A program made the translations under genes and the position numbers. DNA of 24,608 nucleotides, taken from the NCBI GenBank assembly GCA_913046825.1, contig CAJWTF010000044.1, positions 1 through 24,608 of the forward strand, given 5' to 3'. How positions within the stretch are numbered: position 1 is the stretch's first letter; the number at the start of each line of letters is the position of its first letter. This document shows, one piece after another, positions 7,845 through 14,851 of this stretch. Origin of the DNA: an uncultured Rickettsiales bacterium. Lineage in GTDB: Bacteria > Pseudomonadota > Alphaproteobacteria > UBA8366. The notes under the pieces were generated by a model. The model made no database searches and had not been told where the DNA came from. It saw only the letters and a program-made list of their open reading frames with translations.

Positions 7845-8699
7845 TTAGCGGCTGACGGTTACGTCACCGCCATAAACTTCCGTCTTCGCCAACGGGCTGC
7901 CGTCAAAGACGTTCTTCCCAGTTTTGCGTGTCGCATTCTGCCAAGCCACCAATTCCTCCGGCCCGAATTCCACTTTCGGCGAAGGATCGACATCGACATT
8001 GTGATATTCGTCAACTCCGCGCACCAACACGCCCGTATCACGGTGAGCGCGCGCCTCGACGTGGGTCGGCATCATTTCGACCAACAGCATAATGCGGCGC
8101 TCGTCGCTGATATTGATCCGTGAGCCGTGAATGATCTCGGAATAGAACAAGCCAATCTCTCCCGCCTTCAATTCCAAATTAACGGCTGTCGATTTATCGA
8201 AATCTTCGGTGATGAATTGGCCACGCGCCAGAATGCTGTCCGGATTTCCGGTATCTTCATGCGGTAATGTTCCGTTCTTATGCGACCCCGGAAGCACGCT
8301 CAAGCAACCGTGATCGAGCGAGCAATCCGCTAGTGCCAACGCGCCGATGGCCAGTATCGGCTTGATCGGATTATAGGCGCCGTCTTGGTGCCAGCCGGCG
8401 AAGGTCCGTCCATCCGGTTCCTTGATCCGAAAAGCCATGCTGTAACAATAAATATTCGGCCCAATCAGATCCTCATAGACGTCGAGGATATACGGGTTAC
8501 GTGCGATTTCATCGACCCAGGGACAGAGCAGGTGCGACTTGCTCTTCAGTTTCTGGCGGTCGTCCGGATACTTCTTTTCGAACGCCTCGAGATGTCCGCG
8601 ATAACGTGCGATTTCTTCGGCGCTCAACACCGGTACCGGAGGCAGGAAGCCGTCACGATGGAAACGCTCGACTTGTTCCGAACTCAGCACTTTCGGCAT
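7845..8699 (-). CDS. Phytanoyl-CoA dioxygenase (PhyH) family protein
   Basis: The product has 284 residues. The 2OG-Fe(II) core has H104-x-D106 (GWHQDGAYN) and the distal H191 (EIIHGSRIN), followed by DERR, whose arginine is expected to bind 2-oxoglutarate. The opening SSEQVERFHRDGFLPP is characteristic of the family. Members hydroxylate acyl-CoAs, small acids, phosphonates or natural products; this substrate is not evident. ATG 8699 is supported by GAGGAG about 7 nt upstream; the open frame further upstream to 8747 lacks family character. It leads a two-gene minus-strand unit with the SnoaL-like gene and is divergent from a GNAT gene across about 210 bp. Confidence 0.93.
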   Translation of the reverse strand: MPKVLSSEQVERFHRDGFLPPVPVLSAEEIARYRGHLEAFEKKYPDDRQKLKSKSHLLCPWVDEIARNPYILDVYEDLIGPNIYCYSMAFRIKEPDGRTFAGWHQDGAYNPIKPILAIGALALADCSLDHGCLSVLPGSHKNGTLPHEDTGNPDSILARGQFITEDFDKSTAVNLELKAGEIGLFYSEIIHGSRINISDERRIMLLVEMMPTHVEARAHRDTGVLVRGVDEYHNVDVDPSPKVEFGPEELVAWQNATRKTGKNVFDGSPLAKTEVYGGDVTVSR

Positions 8700-8908
8700 C
8701 GTTTTCTCCTCATCGCGTCGGTTTCGTATTGTTGAAGTGTCCCGCACACGGAATTATCGGTCAACCGCATCCCTTTGCTCTAACCCGTGCTTGTTGAAAT
8801 TGTCCGGCAATGGTCCGCTTTGAATATGGGAATTGGACGCTTTCAAAGCACCGGTGAGTTAATATCTTGCCAGTTGCACATCAGACCACTCACAAGAAAG
8901 CCATACCG

Positions 8909-9631
8909 ATGACGCAAAGAACGAACGAGTTTGGGCAACCGGTCGGCGATGCCTTGCCCGATTGGCAACCAGTTTTACACCCTCCCCGGACACCGATGGA
9001 AGGGCGTTATTGCCGGACCGAGGCCTTCGATGTCGATCGGCATGGAAGTGACTTGTATGAGGCGTACGCAGCCAACGAAGACGGCAGCATGTGGACGTAT
9101 ATGCCAAGCGGCCCTTTCGCGGACGAGGCGGCATTCCTTGCGTGGATGGGGCCGGCTTGCGAGAGCGAGGACCCGTTATTCTACACGCTGATCGACACCA
9201 CGAGCGGTAAAGCCGTCGGCCAGGCCGCATATCTTCGAATTACGCCTGCGCACGGTGTTATCGAAGTCGGCAATATCGCGTTCTCCCCGCGCCTTCAACG
9301 CACGCCCATTGCTACCGAGGCCATGTTTTTGATGATGAAGCGAGTATTCAATGAGCTTGGATACCGCCGCTACGAATGGAAATGCGATTCCTGTAACGCC
9401 CCCTCGCGCCGCGCCGCCGCGCGCTTTGGATTCACATATGATGGGCTGTTCCCGCAGGCCATCGTCTACAAGGGCCGCAATCGGGATAGCACCTGGTTTT
9501 CGATCATCGACAAGGATTGGCCTGCCACGGAACGCGCCTATCAGACGTGGCTCGAGCCAGATAATTTCGACGTGGACGGACAGCAGAAACAGAAACTATC
9601 GGACTTGATCGCCGCCAATCGAACAGATTAA
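8909..9631 (+). CDS. GNAT family N-acetyltransferase, RimJ/RimL-like
   Basis: The product has 240 residues. The acetyl-CoA fold is seen in the order expected: RTEAFDVDRHGSDLYEAYA, FYTLIDTTSGKAVGQAAYLRI, VIEVGNIAFSP, then LQRTPIATEAMFLMMKRVFNELGYRRYEWKC, and CNAPSRRAAARFGFTYDG. The last segment is typical of the RimJ/RimL-type branch acting on proteins or small amines. The substrate is unknown and its link to the surrounding catabolic genes is not obvious. ATG 8909 is chosen because homology begins shortly after; the preceding site (AAGAAAG) is weak. It ends only 3 bases before the convergent lactonase gene, leaving no room for a terminator between them. Confidence 0.88.
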   Translation: MTQRTNEFGQPVGDALPDWQPVLHPPRTPMEGRYCRTEAFDVDRHGSDLYEAYAANEDGSMWTYMPSGPFADEAAFLAWMGPACESEDPLFYTLIDTTSGKAVGQAAYLRITPAHGVIEVGNIAFSPRLQRTPIATEAMFLMMKRVFNELGYRRYEWKCDSCNAPSRRAAARFGFTYDGLFPQAIVYKGRNRDSTWFSIIDKDWPATERAYQTWLEPDNFDVDGQQKQKLSDLIAANRTD

Positions 9632-9634
9632 CGC

Positions 9635-10525
9635 CTATCGGACCAAATACCAGGGATGCGGCATTCCGGGCGTTTTGACCCGCAGAGTGTAGACCGATGT
9701 CACTGCACACACGAACAGCGTACAGAGATCGTCGCCGCCGAAAGTGAAGTTTACCGCCATTTCAGGCAGGCGAATGATCCCGACATGCGTCCCATCAGCC
9801 TTGTTCACCCAAATGCCGCCGGGGCCGGTACAATAGACCCGCCCCTTTTGGTCGACCTTCATACCGTCGGGAATACCGGGCTCCTTGCCGCTCTGATCAG
9901 CGAATATACGCCGGTCCAGCAGATTGCCTTCCGCATCGATACCGATGGCATGAATGTATTGCGTCATGCGCGTATTGGCGATGTAGAGGGTGCGCTCATC
10001 CGGAGACAACGCGAGGCCGTTCGGATATTCAACACTCACTAAGGCGGAGATACTCTCTCCGTCAGGCGATATTCGATAAACCCGCGCTCCCGAATAGACA
10101 CCGTCTTCCCCACCAGGCCGCGGCTGCTCGCGCTTCTCGAATGGGATGCGCCCTGACGGATCGGTGAAATAGAGACTGCCGTCGGTATGACAGATGATGT
10201 CGTTGGGTCGATTGAAACGCCCCCCTTCAAACCGGTCGACCAGGGTCATGATGGAGCCGTCATGCTCTTCGCGGGTAATTCTTTTCCCTTCGCCTTCGCA
10301 TTGCACCAACCGGCCCTCGAGGTCGAAGGTCATGCCGTTACCGCCCTCGGTATTGCGAAGCATCTCGGGTTCCTCACCGAGCTTCATGCGGTACATGGTT
10401 CCAGGACGAATATCGTTGAAGTACCAGATATCATCCGGATGCCAGACCGGTCCTTCCGTGAAGACAAATCCGGTCGCCTCACGCACAGGATCAGAGGTCT
10501 CGAGAATTTCCGGTAATTCGTTCAT
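9635..10525 (-). CDS. SMP-30/gluconolactonase/LRE family protein
   Basis: The product has 296 residues forming a six-bladed beta-propeller. Metal-site residues expected for the family are in place: E24 (FTEGPVWH), N108 (NRPND), N169 (YPNGLALSPDERTLYIANT) and D220 (IPDGMKVD). These enzymes hydrolyse lactones using a divalent metal. ATG 10525 is chosen over the longer ATG 10552 because AGGA lies 8 nt upstream and the shorter start avoids overlapping the preceding amidohydrolase gene, which ends at 10531. The two are evidently co-transcribed and may open a lactone in one pathway. The exact lactone is unknown. Confidence 0.92.
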   Translation of the reverse strand: MNELPEILETSDPVREATGFVFTEGPVWHPDDIWYFNDIRPGTMYRMKLGEEPEMLRNTEGGNGMTFDLEGRLVQCEGEGKRITREEHDGSIMTLVDRFEGGRFNRPNDIICHTDGSLYFTDPSGRIPFEKREQPRPGGEDGVYSGARVYRISPDGESISALVSVEYPNGLALSPDERTLYIANTRMTQYIHAIGIDAEGNLLDRRIFADQSGKEPGIPDGMKVDQKGRVYCTGPGGIWVNKADGTHVGIIRLPEMAVNFTFGGDDLCTLFVCAVTSVYTLRVKTPGMPHPWYLVR

Positions 10526-10530
10526 TGCGA

Positions 10531-11373
10531 CTATCCTGGCGTTGGTTTCCATTTATAGACGCGCGCCAAACTCTCACCCATCAGCAGAGCGCGGTCACCG
10601 TCCGACAAACGATCCGTCATCCGGAACGGCTCAACCCCTTGTTCGTAGGTGATCAAATTCACCGCACGGGTCCAGTCGGTCCCCCATAAGCAACGCTCGA
10701 AACCAAAAGCATCGAAGATGCGGGCAAGTGGGCCCCAAATATCGTCGAAAGGATAAGCCGTTTTCGACAGCGTGCAGGCCCCGGTGATCTTAACGACGAC
10801 ATTGTCATAGGCCGCCAATGCCAACAATTTCGGCAAATCGGCGAAGGGTTCATCCGGCACTGGCGGCTCGAACGGCTGCTTCAATGCCAGATGGTCGATG
10901 ACCAGTTGAGTATCCGGATTGGCTGCAGCCAGTTTCGCGGCCTGCTCCGCCACGCCCCAGCACAACAAGTTGACCGGCAAGTCGTGCTTCGCGGCGGTTT
11001 GCAGCACATGATTAATGCCCGGATCGTCTGCATCCACCGAATCCCGATATGCCATCATCACCCGGATAGCAACCGACCCTTCCGTCGTCGCCCAATCGGC
11101 AATGGTGTCGGCGACGCCGGGGTCAGTCGCATCGACCGGCTTGATCAGCGCGAAACGGCCCGGATGTTTGGCGTATATCTCCAACGCGTAACTCGCGTCG
11201 TAGCGGTACATTGTGTACGGCGAGACCAGCAGCGCGCCATCGACCCCGACCGCATCCATCGCCACCACCATGTCGTCGCCGGTGACTTCGGGCGGACCCG
11301 CAAGAACAGCGGTCCAGGGGCGCTCCGGGCGGTCCCTTTCGTAGGCGTGGACCTGCGCATCGATGGTCAACAT
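10531..11373 (-). CDS. Amidohydrolase-2 family (PDC-hydrolase-like)
   Basis: The product has 280 residues with the Amidohydrolase-2 TIM-barrel. The N-terminal metal motif is D5-A-Q-V-H9, so Gln7 replaces the first His of the usual DxHxH. Later ligands appear as H of VIDHLAL and D of GTDWTR. Relatives of this type include the metal-independent lactonase LigI and 4-sulfomuconolactone- or barbiturate-related hydrolases, so C-C, C-N or C-O lactone hydrolysis are all possible. AAGGAAAA precedes ATG 11373. It is the first gene of a minus-strand pair with the SMP-30 lactonase, divergent from the TauD gene. Confidence 0.9.
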   Translation of the reverse strand: MLTIDAQVHAYERDRPERPWTAVLAGPPEVTGDDMVVAMDAVGVDGALLVSPYTMYRYDASYALEIYAKHPGRFALIKPVDATDPGVADTIADWATTEGSVAIRVMMAYRDSVDADDPGINHVLQTAAKHDLPVNLLCWGVAEQAAKLAAANPDTQLVIDHLALKQPFEPPVPDEPFADLPKLLALAAYDNVVVKITGACTLSKTAYPFDDIWGPLARIFDAFGFERCLWGTDWTRAVNLITYEQGVEPFRMTDRLSDGDRALLMGESLARVYKWKPTPG

Positions 11374-11486
11374 GGCGATTTTCCTTATGAGTTTCTATTC
11401 AGGACAGCAAGTATGCCGACAGCGGTGCCGCATCAACCATAGGCACATCTCCGCCTTCTCAACTCTGTCAGCATCAAATCGCACAT

Positions 11487-11516
11487 CTATTTATATATCG
11501 ACTATTTATATATCGA
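11487..11516. repeat. Tandem 15-bp AT-rich direct repeat in a promoter region
   Basis: The unit ctatttatatatcga occurs twice without a gap (11487-11501 and 11502-11516) and is followed by a further C. It sits 32 bp before the ATG of the TauD-family gene, in the 175-bp space between divergent genes. Placement suggests a promoter, or a binding site for a dimeric regulator, but slippage duplication of a promoter is equally possible. Confidence 0.6.
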
Positions 11517-11548
11517 CGCAGTGGGATTTTTATTGGACGGGCAAAACA

Positions 11549-12397
11549 ATGTCGATCGAGGTAAAACCGGCCACACCGACGACAGGTGCGGAAATAGTTG
11601 GCATCGATCTCGGATCCGGATTGTCGGATTCCGATTTCGACATCATCCAATCGGCCTTGGACGCGCATGGCGTTATCTATTTGCGGGACCAAAAAATCAC
11701 ACCCGAACAGCAGGTCGATTTCACGCGCCGTTTCGGCGTACCGGATATTAATTTCAACGCCCTGCGGTTTGGCGTCGACGGCAGTCCGGAAATCTACATT
11801 ATCTCCAATATCACCGAAGACGGGAAACCTATCGGCACGCGCCGAGCGGGGGAGACTTGGCATACGGATATGAGCTACGCGAAAGAGCCGGCGGCATCGA
11901 CCATGCTCTACGCGGTCGAGGTGCCGACGCTACATGGCTTGCCGCTCGGCGACACAGCGTTCGCCAATGCCGCAGCGGCCTGGGATACGTTGCCAGCAGA
12001 CCTTAAGGATGAGATTTTATGCCTGCGCGGCATTTTCGATTTTCGCGGTCGAAAACGGTCGTCTCCGGTGAGCGCAAAAGATATCGCCAATTATCCACCG
12101 GTAGAACACCCCATCGTGCGCAGTCATCCCAGAACCGGCCGTAAAAGCCTTTACATTGTTCGTAACGATTGCACCGAGATTTTGGGTAGGAGCGCGCGAG
12201 ACAGCGAAGCGCTGATCGAGGCTCTCGCTGATCACATCGTAAAGCCGGAGTTCATCTATCAACACAAATGGCGGGTCGGCGATGTCGTTATCTGGGACAA
12301 TTGCACGGTGCAGCACCGCGCTATCCTAGATTACGATCTCCCTCAACGTCGGCTGATGTGGCGCACCACGGTCAAGGGTACGGCCCCGTATTGTTAA
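11549..12397 (+). CDS. TauD/TfdA family 2OG-Fe(II) dioxygenase
   Basis: The product has 282 residues. The opening IEVKPATPTTGAEIVGIDL is characteristic of the TauD/TfdA family. The iron-binding H105-x-D107 (TWHTDMSY) and H256 (NCTVQHRA) are visible, as is the arginine-rich end (R267, R268, R272) containing the 2-oxoglutarate salt-bridge residue. Members hydroxylate taurine, aryloxyacetates, alkyl sulfates and related acids to release a leaving group; the substrate here is not determinable. ATG 11549 is chosen, as the upstream open frame is AT-rich and not protein-like. A weak GGACGGG precedes it. It stands alone, divergent from the amidohydrolase pair, and is the third distinct 2OG oxygenase family in the window. 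Confidence 0.92.
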   Translation: MSIEVKPATPTTGAEIVGIDLGSGLSDSDFDIIQSALDAHGVIYLRDQKITPEQQVDFTRRFGVPDINFNALRFGVDGSPEIYIISNITEDGKPIGTRRAGETWHTDMSYAKEPAASTMLYAVEVPTLHGLPLGDTAFANAAAAWDTLPADLKDEILCLRGIFDFRGRKRSSPVSAKDIANYPPVEHPIVRSHPRTGRKSLYIVRNDCTEILGRSARDSEALIEALADHIVKPEFIYQHKWRVGDVVIWDNCTVQHRAILDYDLPQRRLMWRTTVKGTAPYC

Positions 12398-12525
12398 CTC
12401 GATTAATGCTTTATTAAATATTTTTGCATAGAGTAAATTATAGCTAAGAGCGTAGTGCAGATGCCGTGGGGGCTGGAAGTTGAAATTAGCTCGGTTTAGC
12501 ACCGATCACGCTGGTAACGACGCGG

Positions 12526-12683
12526 ATGATTTGTCCGAAAGCGAAATCACTTTCGCTTTCCGTCACCCATCAATCTCCATCGGTCCGCCTTCTTGGAGAC
12601 GCCCCCAAACTGCGGCAAATCATTATTAATCTGCTCACAAACTCGACAAAGGCACGACCGTCAGCGTCATCTTCCCGCCGTAG
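12526..12683 (+). pseudogene. Relic of a histidine-kinase ATPase domain
   Basis: One frame reads KSLSLSVTHQSPSVRLLGDAP followed by KLRQIIINLLTNSTK, the classic N-box of a sensor kinase HATPase domain (LxGDxxRLRQIxxNLLxNAxKF). Just after NSTK, about 12645, the adjacent frame reads DKGTTVSVIFPP then TAG at 12681-12683, which is how such kinases typically end. The D-box, ATP lid and G-box region that should separate the two is missing. So an internal deletion has joined the N-box to the C-terminus out of frame. No DHp or sensor domain is visible upstream. Only about 160 bp remain; it is non-functional. Confidence 0.65.
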
Positions 12684-12890
12684 CGGACAATTCTGCTTAC
12701 ATAGGCGCGCCAAACCCATCCGAAATGGTTTCGTGAAAGCTGTTTCTGAATCTCAATATTGCCAAGCAAGTCCAAGAAGGTCGATTGACCTGGCCGCTTG
12801 ACGTAAGATAGAGCCTTCACCTTCCACCACTGTCCTCCGCAAATTCCGCTCTATCTCTTTTAAAGGTAACGAATTGAGGGAGAGAGAGGC
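12684..12890. other. Non-coding spacer upstream of the thiolase-like gene
   Basis: I find no convincing gene here. Together with 12398-12525, which is partly AT-rich, it flanks the kinase relic. A minus-strand open stretch across 12635-12820 has no recognisable protein character. The last 20 bases hold a strong purine-rich ribosome site (GAGGGAGAGAGAGG) for the next gene. Confidence 0.5.
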
Positions 12891-14159
12891 ATGGCCTTAC
12901 AAAGCGATACGGACGCTGCAACGCCAAAATTCCTGCGTGGCAAATATGCCATTTGTGGCGTTGGTGAGACCACCTATCGTCGGGGCTCGCAGGAATCGAC
13001 GCGGAACCTGGCCACGTGGGCGATAAACAATGCGTTGGAAGACGCGGGCATGACCGCCGACGACGTCGATGGAATGCTCGATTATTCGGGCAACGATTCG
13101 GTCTTTGCGCCGCAAGTCGCCAACGATCTTGGCATACGCCTCAACTTCTATATGGATGTCCACGGTGGTGGTTCCTCGACGGAAGCCTTGATCGGTATCG
13201 CCATCGGCGTCATCGAAGCTGGGATGTGCAAGACGGTTGCGATCTATCGCGCCATGAACGGCTATAGTCAGGTCCGCATCGGCGGTACAGGCGCACGTTC
13301 CGCCGTGCCCATCAACGGTGATCAGATCCATCACAGGGGATATGGCTGGCAGAGTGCCGGACAGATGTTCGCGCCCACCTTCCTACGCCACATGTACGAC
13401 TACGGCACCACACCGGAACAGGTAGCCCATGTGAAGGTCGCCCATTCAAAGCACGCCTCGAACAATCCGAAGGCTTACTACAAGACGCGCTATACAGTGG
13501 AGGATGTGGTCAACTCGCGGATCATCTGCAAACCATTGCACCTCCTCGATTGTTGCGTCGAGACGGATAACGCGACCTGCATCATCGTCACCAGCATCGA
13601 TAGGGCCCGCGACTGCAAGAATGCTCCCAGCGTAATCCAGTCAGTGGCCGGACGCGTCTGCAAGCCGCGCGGGGATATCCATCTGCACTACCAGCACGGA
13701 CCTATTTCAACCGTCGCTGGGCATTACGCGAAGGATATCATATTCCCAAATGCCGGCGTGGGACCGGAAGATATCGATATCACCGGTTCCTACGACGCAT
13801 TTACTTTCACCACGATGCTGCAGCTGGAGGATTATGGCTTTTGCGAAAAGGGCGAAGGCGGCGATTACGTCTCGTCAGGAGCCATTGAGCTTGGCGGACG
13901 GCGGCCGAACAACACGTCGGGAGGGCATCTTTGCGAGGGATATACCCACGGCATGAACATGGTGATCGAAAACGTCCGTCAATTGCGCGGCGAAGTTGAC
14001 GATTCCTGTCCGATTGGCCCCGACGGCAAGAAGCAACACACCTATGATTATTCCGAGGGCGGTTGCCGCCAGGTCAAAGGGGTCGAGATATCCGCCAATT
14101 TGGGGTGGGCGCATCCGGGCGCCGGCTCGGCGATGATCATGGCGAAAGACGCACGGTAA
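12891..14159 (+). CDS. Thiolase-like protein (SCP2/lipid-transfer type)
   Basis: The product has 422 residues with the thiolase fold: an opening AICGVGETTYRRGSQEST, a mid-region near 84-100 (FYMDVHGGGSSTEAL), GGH at 344-346 and the C-terminal SANLGWAHPGAGSAMIMA. The nucleophilic Cys that true thiolases have near residue 90 is replaced by Gly in HGGGS. The second thiolase Cys near the C-terminus (CxGGG) is also absent (HPGAG). This is the pattern of Ltp2-type retro-aldolases, which cleave a beta-hydroxyacyl-CoA together with a DUF35 partner. The neighbour 12 nt downstream is exactly such a partner. Strong GAGGGAGAG ribosome site. The function is inferred, and the substrate is unknown. Confidence 0.88.
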   Translation: MALQSDTDAATPKFLRGKYAICGVGETTYRRGSQESTRNLATWAINNALEDAGMTADDVDGMLDYSGNDSVFAPQVANDLGIRLNFYMDVHGGGSSTEALIGIAIGVIEAGMCKTVAIYRAMNGYSQVRIGGTGARSAVPINGDQIHHRGYGWQSAGQMFAPTFLRHMYDYGTTPEQVAHVKVAHSKHASNNPKAYYKTRYTVEDVVNSRIICKPLHLLDCCVETDNATCIIVTSIDRARDCKNAPSVIQSVAGRVCKPRGDIHLHYQHGPISTVAGHYAKDIIFPNAGVGPEDIDITGSYDAFTFTTMLQLEDYGFCEKGEGGDYVSSGAIELGGRRPNNTSGGHLCEGYTHGMNMVIENVRQLRGEVDDSCPIGPDGKKQHTYDYSEGGCRQVKGVEISANLGWAHPGAGSAMIMAKDAR

Positions 14160-14171
14160 GAGGAGAGAACA

Positions 14172-14693
14172 ATGCCAATCCAAGGCGAATACATGGGCAT
14201 GATGCTCACCATCGACGACGTCGATCAGGAAAACCGCGAGTTCTTCCGCCACTGTGCAGAAGGCATATTCCATCTGCAGAGGGGTAAGGAAAGCGGATTG
14301 CTGCGCTATCCCCCGACCACAGCCTGTCCGTGGACCCGCGACCGCGAATACGATTGGGTACCGGTCAAGGGCAAGGGAGCAGTCCATTCCTATGCGGAGG
14401 TGCATCACCCGATCCAACCAGCCTTCCGCGAGAAGGTGCCGTATATGGTGCTGGTGGTCGATCTCGACACGCAATTGGGACAACCGACAGAGCACGAGGC
14501 GCTCCGCGTCGCCGGTAATCTGCTAACGGCAGACGGCGAATTCGTATCGCCGGAGACGATCAAGACCGTTGGCATCGGCACCCGCGTGCGCATGGTTTTC
14601 ACGGAAGTAACGGAAGGTTTCGCCCTTCCCCACTGGACCATCGACGAGGATGCCGAGCAGCCGGAGAACCCGTGGCGCTATCCGCAGGAATGA
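14172..14693 (+). CDS. DUF35 OB-fold protein, partner of the thiolase-like protein
   Basis: The product has 173 residues. The OB-fold part is recognisable from YDWVPVKGKGAVHSYAEVHHP onward, with VPYMVLVVDLD and IGTRVRMVF as in DUF35 (PF01796). The N-terminal zinc-ribbon segment, which usually has two CxxC pairs, is degenerate: in the stretch leading to RYPPTTACPWT only one Cys remains, so it probably does not bind zinc. In ChsH2/Ltp-type complexes the DUF35 subunit is required by the thiolase-like subunit. The AGGAGAG site and 12-nt spacing indicate co-translation with that gene. The stop is followed by a palindromic repeat. Confidence 0.88.
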   Translation: MPIQGEYMGMMLTIDDVDQENREFFRHCAEGIFHLQRGKESGLLRYPPTTACPWTRDREYDWVPVKGKGAVHSYAEVHHPIQPAFREKVPYMVLVVDLDTQLGQPTEHEALRVAGNLLTADGEFVSPETIKTVGIGTRVRMVFTEVTEGFALPHWTIDEDAEQPENPWRYPQE

Positions 14694-14703
14694 TGCCAAT
14701 TAT

Positions 14704-14826
14704 CGTCATTCCGGGGCGTGCCGCGCACGAGCCCAGAATTACTGCCTGAGATTTCCAAGCTGAATCTTATCGATTATGCCGCTCAGGCAATAGTTCCGGA
14801 TAACGCTTTGCAATCCCGAAATGACG
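14704..14826. repeat. Palindromic intergenic repeat, copy A (about 123 bp)
   Basis: The outer arms are cgtcattccgg (14704-14714) and the near-complementary cccgaaatgacg (14815-14826). An inner pair, gcctgag and ctcaggc, forms a second stem, so the element folds as a long imperfect cruciform. A second copy of similar length and arrangement lies at 18863-18986. It separates the DUF35 gene from the carboxylesterase gene and contains no coding sequence; it may act as a terminator or RNA-stability element. Confidence 0.75.
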
Positions 14827-14851
14827 ACCATGAGTGAAGAAGGAGCGAGCT

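Noticed and set aside
12635..12820. A 61-codon minus-strand open frame in the gap before the thiolase-like gene
   Set aside because: It has no recognisable motif or ribosome site, and it overlaps the kinase relic.
13875..14495. A 206-codon open frame on the minus strand
   Set aside because: It is opposite the thiolase-like and DUF35 genes, with no ribosome site or protein family character.
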